64,000 nucleotides of DNA from Clostridioides sp. (GCA_031261505.1 JAISJN010000015.1:62001-126000), one strand, 5' to 3'; shown: positions 43,489-52,697, counted from the first letter of the stretch. Numbers and translations are program-made. The notes: generated by a model not told the origin, from the sequence alone.

Positions 43489-44313
43489 ATGAAGAAGAGA
43501 TTATCTGCTTTTGTCGTCACATTATGCACGCTTGCAATCTGCATTCCATCAATTTCTGTAAATATTAAGGATTTATCAAGCAAGACAGCTGTAGAGAGCA
43601 TTGAGGCTAAAAATGTTTCTGTCGAGACTTCAAAGAAGCTAAGGGAATCCAACTCATTTAAGAATTCAGGTGGGTATAAGAGTCAAGTCTATGCAAAATC
43701 TGACCACAGAAGTGTTGAAGGTCTGGATTGTGACCTCTCTTATCCAGTGATAAACAATCAAAACACAGAGATTGAGCAAGCGGTTAACGATAGAATAAAA
43801 AAGGACGTCGATTCATTTTACGATAAAAACAAAAAAAGTGCAGATAAAGAAAGTCTCTATCTAAAGGAGTCAGATAGCAAGTACGAGGCTAAGACAAGTT
43901 TTGAGGTAAAGAAAAATACTAAGTACGTATTGAGTATGATCATAGAATACTATTCGTACACAGGTGGTGCGCATGGATACTACGAGGACAAGGCGTATAA
44001 TATAGATATGTACAGCGGTGATATATTAAACCTATGTGATTTGTTTGAAGACAATCAAGATTACAAGGAGCTGATAAACAAAGAAATTAAGGAACAGATT
44101 GACTACATTGGGAAAAACGACGGAGGATCAGAAGTATTCCAATTCAAATCGATAAGTAGAAATCAGAAATTCTATATAGAAAACGGAAATTTAGTGGTAT
44201 ACTTCGATCTCTATGATATTGCACCTTACGCTGCTGGAATACCGACATTCACTATAAACAGCGACAAGATCCTACCTATGGTAAAGGATAAGTACGTCGA
44301 GTTGTTCACGTAA
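43489..44313 (+). CDS. Exported DUF4163/DUF3298 (RsiV-like) protein
   Basis: A 274-aa protein with an N-terminal hydrophobic export signal (about residues 5-25). After a Lys/Ser-rich linker come a DUF4163-type domain (LSYPVINNQNTEIEQAVNDRIKKDVDSFY) and a C-terminal DUF3298 domain with its hallmark YTGGAHGYYEDKAYNIDMYSGDILNLCDLF and VVYFDLYDIAPYAAGIPTFTI. These domains occur in PdaC and the anti-sigma factor RsiV, where DUF3298 binds lysozyme. There is no cytoplasmic anti-sigma segment here and no sigma factor nearby, so it is probably a secreted envelope protein. GGAGGTG precedes ATG. Confidence 0.8.
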   Translation: MKKRLSAFVVTLCTLAICIPSISVNIKDLSSKTAVESIEAKNVSVETSKKLRESNSFKNSGGYKSQVYAKSDHRSVEGLDCDLSYPVINNQNTEIEQAVNDRIKKDVDSFYDKNKKSADKESLYLKESDSKYEAKTSFEVKKNTKYVLSMIIEYYSYTGGAHGYYEDKAYNIDMYSGDILNLCDLFEDNQDYKELINKEIKEQIDYIGKNDGGSEVFQFKSISRNQKFYIENGNLVVYFDLYDIAPYAAGIPTFTINSDKILPMVKDKYVELFT

Positions 44314-44322
44314 AATTGAGTT

Positions 44323-44366
44323 AGGCTGTTGTACACGCTGCAAGATGGCATCTACAACAGTCTATT
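44323..44366 (+). terminator. Terminator after the DUF3298 gene
   Basis: AGGCTGTTGTA (44323-44333) pairs with TACAACAGTCT (44352-44362), one G-U pair; weak T-run. Confidence 0.65.
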
Positions 44367-44500
44367 TCGCGTATAAAAATGTATTCAACAGCGGAATCAA
44401 TAATCATAGAAAAATAAATTGCAAGCTCATGAAAAATAACGTATATCTTAAGCAATAGACCGATTTTTGGATATTTTTTATGATAAAATTATGGCTATAA

Positions 44501-44770
44501 TCGAACGTAAAGGTAGTAGGTGGAATTATACCTTCAAATACCATATCAACAGGAGGGGTACACACTCTTGAGCTAAGAAATATCGATGTGGGATTTACAT
44601 ATACAATGGTGGTAGTTGATCTAATAGATGAGGCAGATATAAGTAGAAAAGATTCGAGTATAGTATTGGACGCTGATAATCTTAGGGCAAAATACAATGT
44701 GGTACCGAAGTATAAGAATTATATAAGGGGAATCGATGACTTTTACGAATACGTTATAAATGATAATTGA
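44501..44770 (+). pseudogene. Truncated paralogue of the S41-like protein at 4795
   Basis: Only the C-terminal 90 residues remain, open from 44501 with no start or ribosome site. KVVGG-(ii)...STGGVHTLELRNIDVGFTY aligns with KVIGGDITASPVSSGEVKAAKLSELDCLIRY of the 4795-6117 protein, and the tails are nearly identical: YKNYIRGIDDFYEYVINDN versus YNNYIRGIDDFYEYVVNDN. The upstream part of the gene is deleted. It is placed between two terminators and transcription is unlikely. Confidence 0.8.
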
Positions 44771-44790
44771 TAAATTGACTAAACTCAAAT

Positions 44791-44821
44791 AGGGCTGTTG
44801 CTATATTGCAACAGCCCTTAT
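44791..44821 (-). terminator. Terminator of sleC (bidirectional)
   Basis: AGGGCTGTTGC (44791-44801) and GCAACAGCCCT (44808-44818), immediately after the sleC stop on the minus strand and after the pseudogene on the plus strand. Confidence 0.85.
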
Positions 44822-44822
44822 T

Positions 44823-46091
44823 CTACACAACTGGGTTTAAAGAAGCAATCTTGGTAATAGCTACGTACATACGAGAAATCTCGTACCAAGTCTTAAAATC
44901 GACCACACCAGTATCAGGTAAGCCAAATATGTCTTGGAACTTCTTAACCGTATCAGCAGTAGACTGACCGTAGTTGCCGTCTTCCTGCACCTTAGGAATT
45001 GCGGAGTAAGTCTGAGCTATCCTGTTAAGCTGATTTTGAATAGTTGTGACGTCTTTTCCGCTAGATCCTATAGTTAGTGGTTCACCAGGGTAAGAAGCTG
45101 GTACACCGGTTACTACAGGAGCTTGCTCAAAGGCGATATCTTCACCGTAGTAGTACCTCAAGATATTTTGCCAAGTGTAGCCCTCATCGCCGAGAAATTT
45201 GCTTCCCCACTGAGTCATCTGACCTGGACATTTCACCTTTTGACCGTCGCAGTACTGTGCTAGGAGTGGCTGTCTAGCGCTAGTAGGTCTTTTGATAAAT
45301 GTGGTGAAAATATCGTCCACGACTACGTTTATCTTGTTAAATAGGTTTCTGTTGTGGATATACTTGTGGTCTACTGATGTAGACGATGTTATCGTAAAAT
45401 CGTATCCCTTGCTTCTATACCATTCTGTGAATACTCGGTTTAGAGTGAAGGAAATTATTGCGACTACATTTGCGTATATAGTCTGCTCAGGCCAGGTCGA
45501 GTAGATTTCACTCGAGGCTACGTTTTTAATATACTCTTTGTACGGAACCCAGTAGTTAGCGGCGGACTTATTAGACGGCTCGCCGTCGTGAACTATTATA
45601 AACTCTGGTATAACTGGGTTGTCGAGAACTACAAATCCAGTAGGAGGTTGTAGAGGCTTTAGACTATTTTCTATTTGATGGGGCGGATAAGTACCCCAGA
45701 GAGTGTGCTCTCCTATTGAAAATATTTCATTTTGTCTGTATAGTGGTATATTTCTATTATCCGACGGATACATCGCTATATACTGGCGAGATTCTACTGT
45801 AGCAAACATCTGCACCCCTCGTATTACGACGTTTTCATATCCATTTGCAATTGCTTCTACTGTGTACTGGCTATATGGCTTTATAGCTGAAGGTTCTTCT
45901 GTTAATATTAAATCTGGCGCAGGTAGGACAATTTCTTGGACCTGACCGGATTCGTCGGTTATCAGCCCCTGATATATGAGAGATGTCGTCTGTGTGTTTT
46001 CGTCCTCCTGATAGATGTTCACATTTGCACCGGATATAGGTGCATTAGTTTTGGTGTCGACCAAACTAACAGTTAAATAACTATCTTGCAT
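44823..46091 (-). CDS. sleC: Spore cortex-lytic enzyme SleC
   Basis: Spore germination enzyme (422 aa) that hydrolyses cortex peptidoglycan. It begins MQDSYLTVSLVDTKTNAPISGANV (an Ig-like N-terminal domain), has a SpoIID/LytB-related catalytic region (SFTLNRVFTEWYRSKGYDFTITSSTS...AQYCDGQKVKCPGQMTQWGS), and ends with a PG-binding_1 domain (IGSSGKDVTTIQNQLNRIA...DGNYGQSTADTVKKFQ). This domain order is that of clostridial SleC. ATG 46091 has AAAGGGTG upstream; the longer in-frame extension to 46193 has no ribosome site. Csp proteases are not adjacent. It is divergent from a PrsW-like gene, an arrangement reminiscent of prsW-sleB in Bacillus. Confidence 0.87.
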   Translation of the reverse strand: MQDSYLTVSLVDTKTNAPISGANVNIYQEDENTQTTSLIYQGLITDESGQVQEIVLPAPDLILTEEPSAIKPYSQYTVEAIANGYENVVIRGVQMFATVESRQYIAMYPSDNRNIPLYRQNEIFSIGEHTLWGTYPPHQIENSLKPLQPPTGFVVLDNPVIPEFIIVHDGEPSNKSAANYWVPYKEYIKNVASSEIYSTWPEQTIYANVVAIISFTLNRVFTEWYRSKGYDFTITSSTSVDHKYIHNRNLFNKINVVVDDIFTTFIKRPTSARQPLLAQYCDGQKVKCPGQMTQWGSKFLGDEGYTWQNILRYYYGEDIAFEQAPVVTGVPASYPGEPLTIGSSGKDVTTIQNQLNRIAQTYSAIPKVQEDGNYGQSTADTVKKFQDIFGLPDTGVVDFKTWYEISRMYVAITKIASLNPVV

Positions 46092-46217
46092 CAAATCACC
46101 CTTTCTAAAATTATTCCTTAATACAATATATTCATAAATACAAGAGAATAAGCTAGTTTTTAATAAAATTGGAGATAATAAATATATATACAAATTTGAT
46201 TAAAAGGAATGAGCAGA

Positions 46218-47066
46218 ATGTACAAGTTGATTTTATTATCTTTACTTCCTATCGCTATCGGTGGAATATGGATGTATTCAAAGAACAAATACGATAATAC
46301 CTCTGTATACATATTATTTATCTTGTTTTTTTCAGGTGTCTTGCTGAGTGTACCAGCGATATTTTTAGAGAGATTCTTGGTAGGTTATAATGTGTTCAGC
46401 GGATATGCAGGCTTCTTATACATTGCCTTTGTGGTGGCTGGAATCACAGAAGAGGGGTTAAAGGCAGTAATACTCCTTATTTTTTTGAGGGGAAAGAACT
46501 TCGTGACTAGAATGGATGGGATCACATATTCCGTATTCATTGCCCTCGGTTTTGCCTGTGTTGAAAATCTATTGTACGTGCTCTCGTCGGAGAAGTCCAT
46601 ATCTATGCAGATATCTATGAGCAGGGCGCTGATTTCAATTCCAGGGCATATGATGTTTGGTATAGCGATGGGGTATTTTATCTCTAAGTGGAGGTTTGCT
46701 AATACAAGGGCTCAGAGGCGTAAAAATGCAGTACTGTTTTTACTTGTGCCAGTGGGTTTGCACGGGATATTCGATTTTATACTCATGATAAATTTCAAAT
46801 TCTCACTAGTCTTATTTGCAGTATTTTTAATAGTTCTGCTCAATGTCAACCTGAAGAATATAGAGAGGTATTTTGAAAATTCGAGAAAAATTTTCAACCA
46901 TAACCACAAAAAGAAAAGAAGAAAAATCATAGGGCAAAAAATTTTACAAATAAAGGCTAAAGAAGTACAATATGATTACGGGGGCTGTCAAAGAAATAAA
47001 CACGACAAAAAAATTATCAAAGACGAGCTAATAAATAGGACAGATATCGATAGAGAAAAAGAATAA
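46218..47066 (+). CDS. PrsW-family intramembrane metalloprotease
   Basis: Membrane protease of the PrsW/CAAX-protease-like group (282 aa, about 8 helices). The metal and catalytic motifs are present: Glu78-Glu79 in GITEEGLK, Glu116 in FACVENLLY, His144 in IPGHMMFG and His182 in VGLHGIFDF. PrsW performs site-1 cleavage of anti-sigma factors in Bacillus and C. difficile. The hydrophilic, Lys-rich C-terminal tail (about 60 residues) is longer than usual. ATG 46218 is placed about 9 bases after AAGGA; ATG 46209 abuts it. Next to sleC but divergent. Confidence 0.82.
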   Translation: MYKLILLSLLPIAIGGIWMYSKNKYDNTSVYILFILFFSGVLLSVPAIFLERFLVGYNVFSGYAGFLYIAFVVAGITEEGLKAVILLIFLRGKNFVTRMDGITYSVFIALGFACVENLLYVLSSEKSISMQISMSRALISIPGHMMFGIAMGYFISKWRFANTRAQRRKNAVLFLLVPVGLHGIFDFILMINFKFSLVLFAVFLIVLLNVNLKNIERYFENSRKIFNHNHKKKRRKIIGQKILQIKAKEVQYDYGGCQRNKHDKKIIKDELINRTDIDREKE

Positions 47067-47158
47067 GAATAAGAAACTTTATTTTATATTCGGGGAAAAA
47101 GAAGTATAATAGTATGTAGTTGAGAAAAACAATATTATTCTAAGTAGGGAGAACTAGT

Positions 47159-47716
47159 ATGAGTGATGAAACAAACAAAAAAACGACAGTGAAAAGTGAG
47201 ATTTTCGAGTGGGCGAAGGTGATAGTCACAGCTCTTGTGCTGGCATTTATCATAACCAGATTTGTGATACCATCGAGAGTGCAAGGGGAGTCTATGTTTC
47301 CAACACTCGTAGAAAAAGATTACTTAGTAGTAAATAGAATGTCTTACAGGGTTGGAGAGCCTAAGGATAAGGATATTGTAGTATTTAAGTCTAATTTACT
47401 ACAAGACGATGGAGTGAATAAAAAAGACCTAGTAAAACGTATTATAGCGGTAGGTGGACAGCATATACAGATAAAGGACTCAAAGGTGTACGTAGACGGA
47501 ATACTTCAAAATGAAACACCGTATATCCATGAGAATGTGACAGAAGGTAATATAGACATCGTAGTGCCTAAGGATAAGGTATTTGCGATGGGAGACAATA
47601 GACAGAGAAGTTTAGACAGTAGGGCGCCAGAGGTTGGCCTTGTAGATAAGAGCAATATAATCGGTAAGGTTTCTTTAAGACTGTATCCGTTTGACAAGAT
47701 TGGAACAGTAGAGTAG
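47159..47716 (+). CDS. lepB: Type I signal peptidase
   Basis: Membrane serine protease that removes signal peptides (185 aa). It has a single N-terminal anchor (about 20-38), the catalytic Ser45 in RVQGESMFPTL, the general base Lys93 in LVKRIIAVGG, and the box E GDNRQRSLDSR (usually GDNR-xxSxDSR). Small, single-TM form typical of Firmicutes. AGTAGGGAG precedes the ATG. The TIM-barrel gene follows after 9 bases and may be co-transcribed. Confidence 0.93.
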   Translation: MSDETNKKTTVKSEIFEWAKVIVTALVLAFIITRFVIPSRVQGESMFPTLVEKDYLVVNRMSYRVGEPKDKDIVVFKSNLLQDDGVNKKDLVKRIIAVGGQHIQIKDSKVYVDGILQNETPYIHENVTEGNIDIVVPKDKVFAMGDNRQRSLDSRAPEVGLVDKSNIIGKVSLRLYPFDKIGTVE

Positions 47717-47725
47717 GTGGCATGA

Positions 47726-48505
47726 GTGAGAATCGGGATATCATCGCTAATAAATGGCTTGGATTCAGCTCTAGATATATGTGAGGAGTACGATATAATC
47801 GAGCATATTGAGATTGGGGTCGACAATACCGATGACTGCAATGCATTAAAGGGATATGCCAGCAGGATAAAGAGCCTTGGTTTATCAATAGGTATTCATC
47901 TACCTTTGGAGTTTAACCCTTGTGAAAAGATAGAATCTATAAGGAGAGATTGGCTGTGCTTTTTCTGGTCCTTATACGATATAATTGAGGAGAACTTTGA
48001 AGAAGTCGGATATTACAATTTTCATCTCGGTCATGTCATGACTAGTAGGTTGAAATGCGACAGGGACGCGTACCTCTGTTATATAAAAGAATTTTTATTT
48101 AATCTCAGGGCAGTTTCAACGGTTACAATAGAGAATACATATTCCAAAGGTGGAGATTTTTCAAATATAGGAAACTTATCTCGTGATTTTGAATATATAT
48201 TTAGAGAAGCCCATGGTGTGAAGTTTGATAATATTTATTTCTGCTATGATACAGGACATAATCTCATAGACAGGGGCGAATATTTAGAGAATCTAAAATA
48301 TAAAATAAAAACAGTTCATCTGAGCGATAACGATGGTGTGGATGACTTGCACCAAGGTATTGGCAAAGGGAAACTGTCTACGAAAGATATATTTGAAACT
48401 TTAAATCTAGATCCAGACTTCTTGGTTTTGGAAGTAAAAGAAGAGGATTTGAGAGAAAGTATAAGAAAAATCGAGTTTTACCAGACTATTAGGGATAAAA
48501 TTTAG
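47726..48505 (+). CDS. Xylose isomerase-like TIM-barrel protein (sugar phosphate isomerase/epimerase family)
   Basis: A 259-aa protein of the AP-endonuclease-2/xylose isomerase-like barrel family. Metal-ligand-type residues appear in the expected places: HIEIGVD, IGIHLPLEF, NFHLGHVMTSR, VTIENTYSKGGD, FCYDTGHNLIDRG, and VHLSDNDGVDDLHQGIGKG. GTG start at 47726 with GTAGGTGG upstream, 9 bases after lepB. It may be a sugar isomerase, epimerase or endonuclease IV-like enzyme; the substrate is not deducible. Confidence 0.72.
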   Translation: MRIGISSLINGLDSALDICEEYDIIEHIEIGVDNTDDCNALKGYASRIKSLGLSIGIHLPLEFNPCEKIESIRRDWLCFFWSLYDIIEENFEEVGYYNFHLGHVMTSRLKCDRDAYLCYIKEFLFNLRAVSTVTIENTYSKGGDFSNIGNLSRDFEYIFREAHGVKFDNIYFCYDTGHNLIDRGEYLENLKYKIKTVHLSDNDGVDDLHQGIGKGKLSTKDIFETLNLDPDFLVLEVKEEDLRESIRKIEFYQTIRDKI

Positions 48506-48577
48506 ATGTGAATTTGCATCTCGAAAATTAAATGTATGGTAAGGTCGATCTTTAGATGAGTATGGCACTCGCTGATA

Positions 48578-48632
48578 ACTTGAGAATTATGCCCGCAACC
48601 TCTACAGGTTGCGGGCATAATTCTCATTTCAG
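48578..48632 (+). repeat. Dispersed structured intergenic repeat, copy E (perfect 20-bp stem)
   Basis: AACTTGAGAATTATGCCCG... : 20-base arm 48582-48601 and its exact complement 48606-48625 around the loop CTAC, followed by ATTTCAGTAT. The outer framework (CTTGAGA ... TCTCATTTCAGT) is that of copies A-D, with a perfect stem. It sits about 46 bases before the uridine kinase start; no T-run, so not a standard terminator. Confidence 0.85.
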
Positions 48633-48678
48633 TATACTTAAAATTATTTTCACAATGCGTAAGAGAGGATAAGTTTTT

Positions 48679-50346
48679 ATGAAGACGATTACTTTAAACA
48701 TTGATGGACAAAAAATAGACTACGATACAAGAGAAGATATAGGCGGGATAAGGCTTGAAGATATAGTAAGAGATTATGAGGACAGACATAAGGGAAAAAT
48801 ATGTATAGCAAATGTAGGGAATAAGATAAGGGCTTTGGATTATGTGGTTGACAGAGATTCAGATATTAAATTTATAGACACAACTGAAGACGATGGAATG
48901 AGGGTGTATTTCAGGGTACTTTCATTTATACTCATGATGGCATGCAAGGAACTCTATTGCGGGAAAAAGATTGTAATAGAACATTCACTTTCTAATGGAC
49001 TCTACTGTCAGATAAAAAACGGAATAGAGCTGACTGACGAAGAAGTAAAGAGATTAAAGACAAAGATGTGCGAGATTATAAGCAAGGATATAAAAATTGA
49101 AAAATTGCAGATAACGAGGGACGAAGCTATTGCAATTTTTACCAGAGAGCAGATGTATGACAAGGTTGAACTCATGAAGTATAGGGATGAGGGTAAAATC
49201 AGTATATATAAATGTGGAAATCACTACGACTACTACTATGGATACATGCTTCCATCAACTGGATGGGTAGATATATTCAGTATAGAGAGACATAATCATG
49301 GAATTATTCTATTTGGACCAGATAATAATGATAAAAATGTACCGATTGAATTTATTCCACAGCCAAAACTTGCAAATATATACAATGAAACTGAAAAATG
49401 GTCTGAGCTAATGGGTATAGATACGGTCATAGCCTTGAACAAGGTTATAGAAAATAATGAATACGGCGAGTTGATAAGGATTGTCGAAGCTCTACAGGAT
49501 AAAAAACTAGCCAAAATAGCTGACGAGATAAGTCAGAATAAGAAGAGGATAATATTGATTGCAGCGCCATCCTCTTCGGGAAAGACAAGTTTTGCGAGAA
49601 GGCTTGAGATACAATTAAAGGTGAACAATATGATACCTATTTCAATATCGCTTGACAACTATTTCTTGGATAGGGAGATGACGCCTTTAGATGAAAATGG
49701 AAACATAGACTTTGAATCTATATATGCAATAGATATAGCAAAGTTTAATGAAGATTTACAAAAGCTCATCGACGGGGAAGAGATAGACGATATAAGATTT
49801 GATTTTGCATCTGGAAAGAGGATAATCACAGGCAAAAAGATAAGAATAGGTGAGAATCACCCGATAATACTAGAGGGAATTCACGGTCTAAATCCGATAC
49901 TTACAAAAGATATAGACGACAGCCAAAAGTTTAAGATATACATCAGCGCATTGACTCAGTTGAATCTAGACAATACAAATAGCGTGGCGACAAGGGATTT
50001 GAGATTGATAAGAAGGATAGTAAGAGATCATAATTTCAGATCTTACAGTGCAGAGAAGACGATACTGCAGTGGGAGTACGTAAGACGGGGAGAAAAAGAA
50101 AATATATTTCCATTCCAAGAAGAGGCGGACGTGATGTTTAATTCAGCCTGTGCTTATGAACTATCTGTGCTAAAGGTATTTGCAAGACCTCTTCTAGAGG
50201 AAATAGACGAAGAAAGTCCAGCATTTATAGAGGCAAACAGATTACTTAGTTTTCTAAGGTACTTTGAAGAGTTGAAGGATACATCTGATATACCACCAAC
50301 ATCAATAACAAGGGAATTTATCGGTGGAAGCCGAATAGTTGATTAA
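48679..50346 (+). CDS. TGS-domain uridine kinase-like protein
   Basis: A 555-aa protein with three parts: an N-terminal TGS/ThrRS-like region (TITLNIDGQKIDYDTREDIGG...), a middle region resembling the second additional domain of threonyl-tRNA synthetase (VIEHSLSNGLYCQIKNGIELTDEEV; LQITRDEAIAIFTREQMYDKVELMK), and a C-terminal P-loop kinase of the uridine kinase/phosphoribulokinase family with Walker A APSSSGKTS (about 296-304), SISLDNYFLDRE and LEGIHGLNPILT. This composition is a known clostridial type; it phosphorylates a nucleoside or is regulatory. The ribosome site is GAGAGGA. Confidence 0.85.
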   Translation: MKTITLNIDGQKIDYDTREDIGGIRLEDIVRDYEDRHKGKICIANVGNKIRALDYVVDRDSDIKFIDTTEDDGMRVYFRVLSFILMMACKELYCGKKIVIEHSLSNGLYCQIKNGIELTDEEVKRLKTKMCEIISKDIKIEKLQITRDEAIAIFTREQMYDKVELMKYRDEGKISIYKCGNHYDYYYGYMLPSTGWVDIFSIERHNHGIILFGPDNNDKNVPIEFIPQPKLANIYNETEKWSELMGIDTVIALNKVIENNEYGELIRIVEALQDKKLAKIADEISQNKKRIILIAAPSSSGKTSFARRLEIQLKVNNMIPISISLDNYFLDREMTPLDENGNIDFESIYAIDIAKFNEDLQKLIDGEEIDDIRFDFASGKRIITGKKIRIGENHPIILEGIHGLNPILTKDIDDSQKFKIYISALTQLNLDNTNSVATRDLRLIRRIVRDHNFRSYSAEKTILQWEYVRRGEKENIFPFQEEADVMFNSACAYELSVLKVFARPLLEEIDEESPAFIEANRLLSFLRYFEELKDTSDIPPTSITREFIGGSRIVD

Positions 50347-50352
50347 GAATCC

Positions 50353-50427
50353 GCAGTAGGGTTTAAATTTTAGATAAAAATGAGTATTCGCATTTTCTGT
50401 TTAAAATTTAAACTTCTGCTGATTTTT
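50353..50427 (+). terminator. Long hairpin terminator after the uridine kinase gene
   Basis: GCAGTAGGGTTTAAATTTTA (50353-50372) pairs imperfectly with TAAAATTTAAACTTCTGC (50402-50419), with an inner AAAATG/CATTTT stem, then GATTTTTTG. Confidence 0.75.
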
Positions 50428-50545
50428 TGATTCTTCAATTTAATTTGATATTTGCAGGACATTTATGTGATATAATTATAGTTGTATTGTACAAATATAT
50501 TCAAACATTTTAGCAATATAGAAAAATATTAAGGGGGAGACTTTT

Positions 50546-51505
50546 TTGAATACAGTAGATTATTTATTACAGGACGAAAATGACTTACATATTCAAGCAA
50601 AACTGGACGAAATTATAGAAAGAAACAGACGTTATACAAAGGATGGAGCTGTGGCTACTTACATACCAGGACTTAGAAAGGCAAATAGAGATGACCTCGG
50701 TATATGTATCGTGGATAAGAACAAGAGGATATTTACTTCAGGAGTATGTGACAAGAAGTTCACAATACAGAGTATATCAAAGGTAGTGCTTTTATCTATG
50801 GCTCTAATGGAACATGGATTTGATTACGTACATACAAAGGTAGGTTTTGAACCGAGCGACAATCCGTTTAATTCAATAGTTACAATAGGCAACAACGATG
50901 TGAAAAAACCTTCAAATCCAATGATAAATTCAGGTGCTATTGCTATAACATCCTTGATTAAAGGAGATACATACGAAGAGAAAGAAGCTAATATGATGGC
51001 GTATTTCAAGAAATTTACGGCAAACAACGATCTTAAGATAAACTACAACGTTTATATGTCTGAGAGAAGTACAGGTGATAGAAATAGAGCAATGGCTTAT
51101 TTATTAAAGAGCCATGGATTTTTAGATGGAAATGTAGATGAAATCTTAGATCTATACTTCAAACAATGTTCAATTGAAGTCGATGTAAAAGATCTGGCTA
51201 TGATTGGGTTAAATCTTGCAGACCAGGAATTTATAAACGATAGAGGTTGTGTTATAAGCAAGGATGTGGCGAGAATTGTAAGGACTGTCATGTTCCTATG
51301 TGGAATGTACGACGGATCTGGAGAGTTCGCTTTAAAAACTGGACTGCCTTCAAAATCAGGTGTTGGTGGTGGAATAATGACTTGTGTATCTGATGCAGTT
51401 GGAATTGGCGTATTTGGACCATCTCTCGACGAGAGGGGAAATAGTGTTGCAGGTATGAAGGTATTGGAAGACCTATCTAGGGAATTTGATTTAAGTGCAA
51501 TTTAG
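50546..51505 (+). CDS. glsA: Glutaminase
   Basis: Hydrolyses L-glutamine to glutamate and ammonia (319 aa), a beta-lactamase-like serine enzyme. The nucleophile dyad Ser76-x2-Lys79 is in FTIQSISKVVL; GFEPSDNPFNSIV, NPMINSGAIAITSL, ERSTGDRNRAMAYLLKS, QCSIEVDVKDLAMIGLNLA and GLPSKSGVGGGI are the family blocks. Length is normal. TTG start with GGGGGAG upstream. A strong -10 (TGATATAAT, extended type) lies at about 50470-50480. In amino-acid fermenters it also contributes to acid resistance. Confidence 0.95.
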   Translation: MNTVDYLLQDENDLHIQAKLDEIIERNRRYTKDGAVATYIPGLRKANRDDLGICIVDKNKRIFTSGVCDKKFTIQSISKVVLLSMALMEHGFDYVHTKVGFEPSDNPFNSIVTIGNNDVKKPSNPMINSGAIAITSLIKGDTYEEKEANMMAYFKKFTANNDLKINYNVYMSERSTGDRNRAMAYLLKSHGFLDGNVDEILDLYFKQCSIEVDVKDLAMIGLNLADQEFINDRGCVISKDVARIVRTVMFLCGMYDGSGEFALKTGLPSKSGVGGGIMTCVSDAVGIGVFGPSLDERGNSVAGMKVLEDLSREFDLSAI

Positions 51506-51593
51506 ATTTATCAGTCGGGATTGTATAAGTTAAATTGTCTGATATTTGAAGTTAAAAGAAATAAAATATTGGATTGATAATTGAGGGTTGAGA

Positions 51594-52496
51594 ATGAAAC
51601 TAGAGAATCAAATTTTAAGAGATATATGCAATCAGCTCGGGATTGAGATGGTTGGAGTTTGTGGAGTTGAGAAATCAGAAAAGCTTAAAAATATATTGAA
51701 GACTAGAGCCCTCAATGGATATACGACAGGTCTTGAAGAGCAAGACTTAGAAAAGAGAGTAAATCCAAGATTGATAATGGAGGATGCGCAGTCTATAATA
51801 GTCTGTGCATTTCCATATTACGTCGGCGATTTTGAAGGTTCGAATTTAGCAAAATACTGCTATGGCGAGGATTATCACCTCGTGATTAAGAAGATGTTGG
51901 CTGATGTTTGCGATAGTTTATCGAGTGAAATATCGGGATTCAAATTCGAGATTTTTACGGACAACGGACCATTGGTCGATAGGTATTTAGCGTATATGGC
52001 GGGGATCGGTTATTACGGAATAAACAACAATATAATAACGGATGAGTACGGATCGTATATTTTAATAGGTTATATAGTTAATAATTTTGACTTTGAAAAG
52101 GATAAGCCACTTGATAAAACCTGTATAAAATGTCAGAAATGCGTGAAACATTGTCCGGGAAATAGTATCTTGGGGAATTATGAGATTAATCCAAGAACCT
52201 GTCTATCATATTTGACCCAAAAAAAAGGTGAGCTGTCATCGGAGGAAGAAAATTCTCTAAAAAAAGGTAAGAAGGTATTCGGCTGTGATATATGCCAAGA
52301 AGTGTGTCCTCATAATAAGGAAATACCTAAAACGAAGATAGAATCGTTCGCAAATGATTTAATTACGAGCTTAGATAAGGATATTGTAGATAATATGTCC
52401 AATCGAAAGTTCAAAAGAGATTACGGAGATAGAGCCTTCAGTTGGAGGGGAAAGGGTGTAATCTTCAGAAATATAGAATTAATGAGGCGAAAATAA
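51594..52496 (+). CDS. QueG-like epoxyqueuosine reductase family protein
   Basis: A cobalamin-type Fe-S protein family member (300 aa). It has the QueG N-terminal region with VNPRLIMEDAQSIIVCAFPYYVGD, TDNGPLVDRYLAYMAGIGYYGINNNIITDEYGSYILIGY (characteristic of QueG), and two [4Fe-4S] cysteine motifs CIKCQKCVKHCP and GCDICQEVCPHN. QueG carries out the last step of queuosine synthesis in tRNA. The protein is shorter than E. coli QueG (379 aa) because the HEAT-like C-terminus is absent. ATG 51594 has GAGGG 6 bases upstream. Confidence 0.82.
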   Translation: MKLENQILRDICNQLGIEMVGVCGVEKSEKLKNILKTRALNGYTTGLEEQDLEKRVNPRLIMEDAQSIIVCAFPYYVGDFEGSNLAKYCYGEDYHLVIKKMLADVCDSLSSEISGFKFEIFTDNGPLVDRYLAYMAGIGYYGINNNIITDEYGSYILIGYIVNNFDFEKDKPLDKTCIKCQKCVKHCPGNSILGNYEINPRTCLSYLTQKKGELSSEEENSLKKGKKVFGCDICQEVCPHNKEIPKTKIESFANDLITSLDKDIVDNMSNRKFKRDYGDRAFSWRGKGVIFRNIELMRRK

Positions 52497-52506
52497 AATA
52501 AAATCG

Positions 52507-52549
52507 AAAAATATGACCTAACCTATTCAGGTATTGGTCATATTTTTCG
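52507..52549 (+). terminator. Terminator after queG-like gene
   Basis: AAAAATATGACC (52507-52518) and GGTCATATTTTT (52536-52547), perfect 12-bp stem with an inner ACCT/AGGT, ending in Ts. Confidence 0.88.
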
Positions 52550-52697
52550 TTTAAACAGGATTAAAAGTGGTAGATAAAAGTCTAGAATCATCTTTTAAGT
52601 GTATTTAAAATAAAAAATAAAAAATTTATCTTCAATTCTTTAACATTTTGACGCTATAAATCATAACATATATAGAAGCCGATAGGGAGGATTGAAT

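Noticed and set aside
48578-48632. An ordinary intrinsic terminator
   Set aside because: Despite the perfect 20-bp stem there is no T-run on either strand, and the flanks match the dispersed repeat family.
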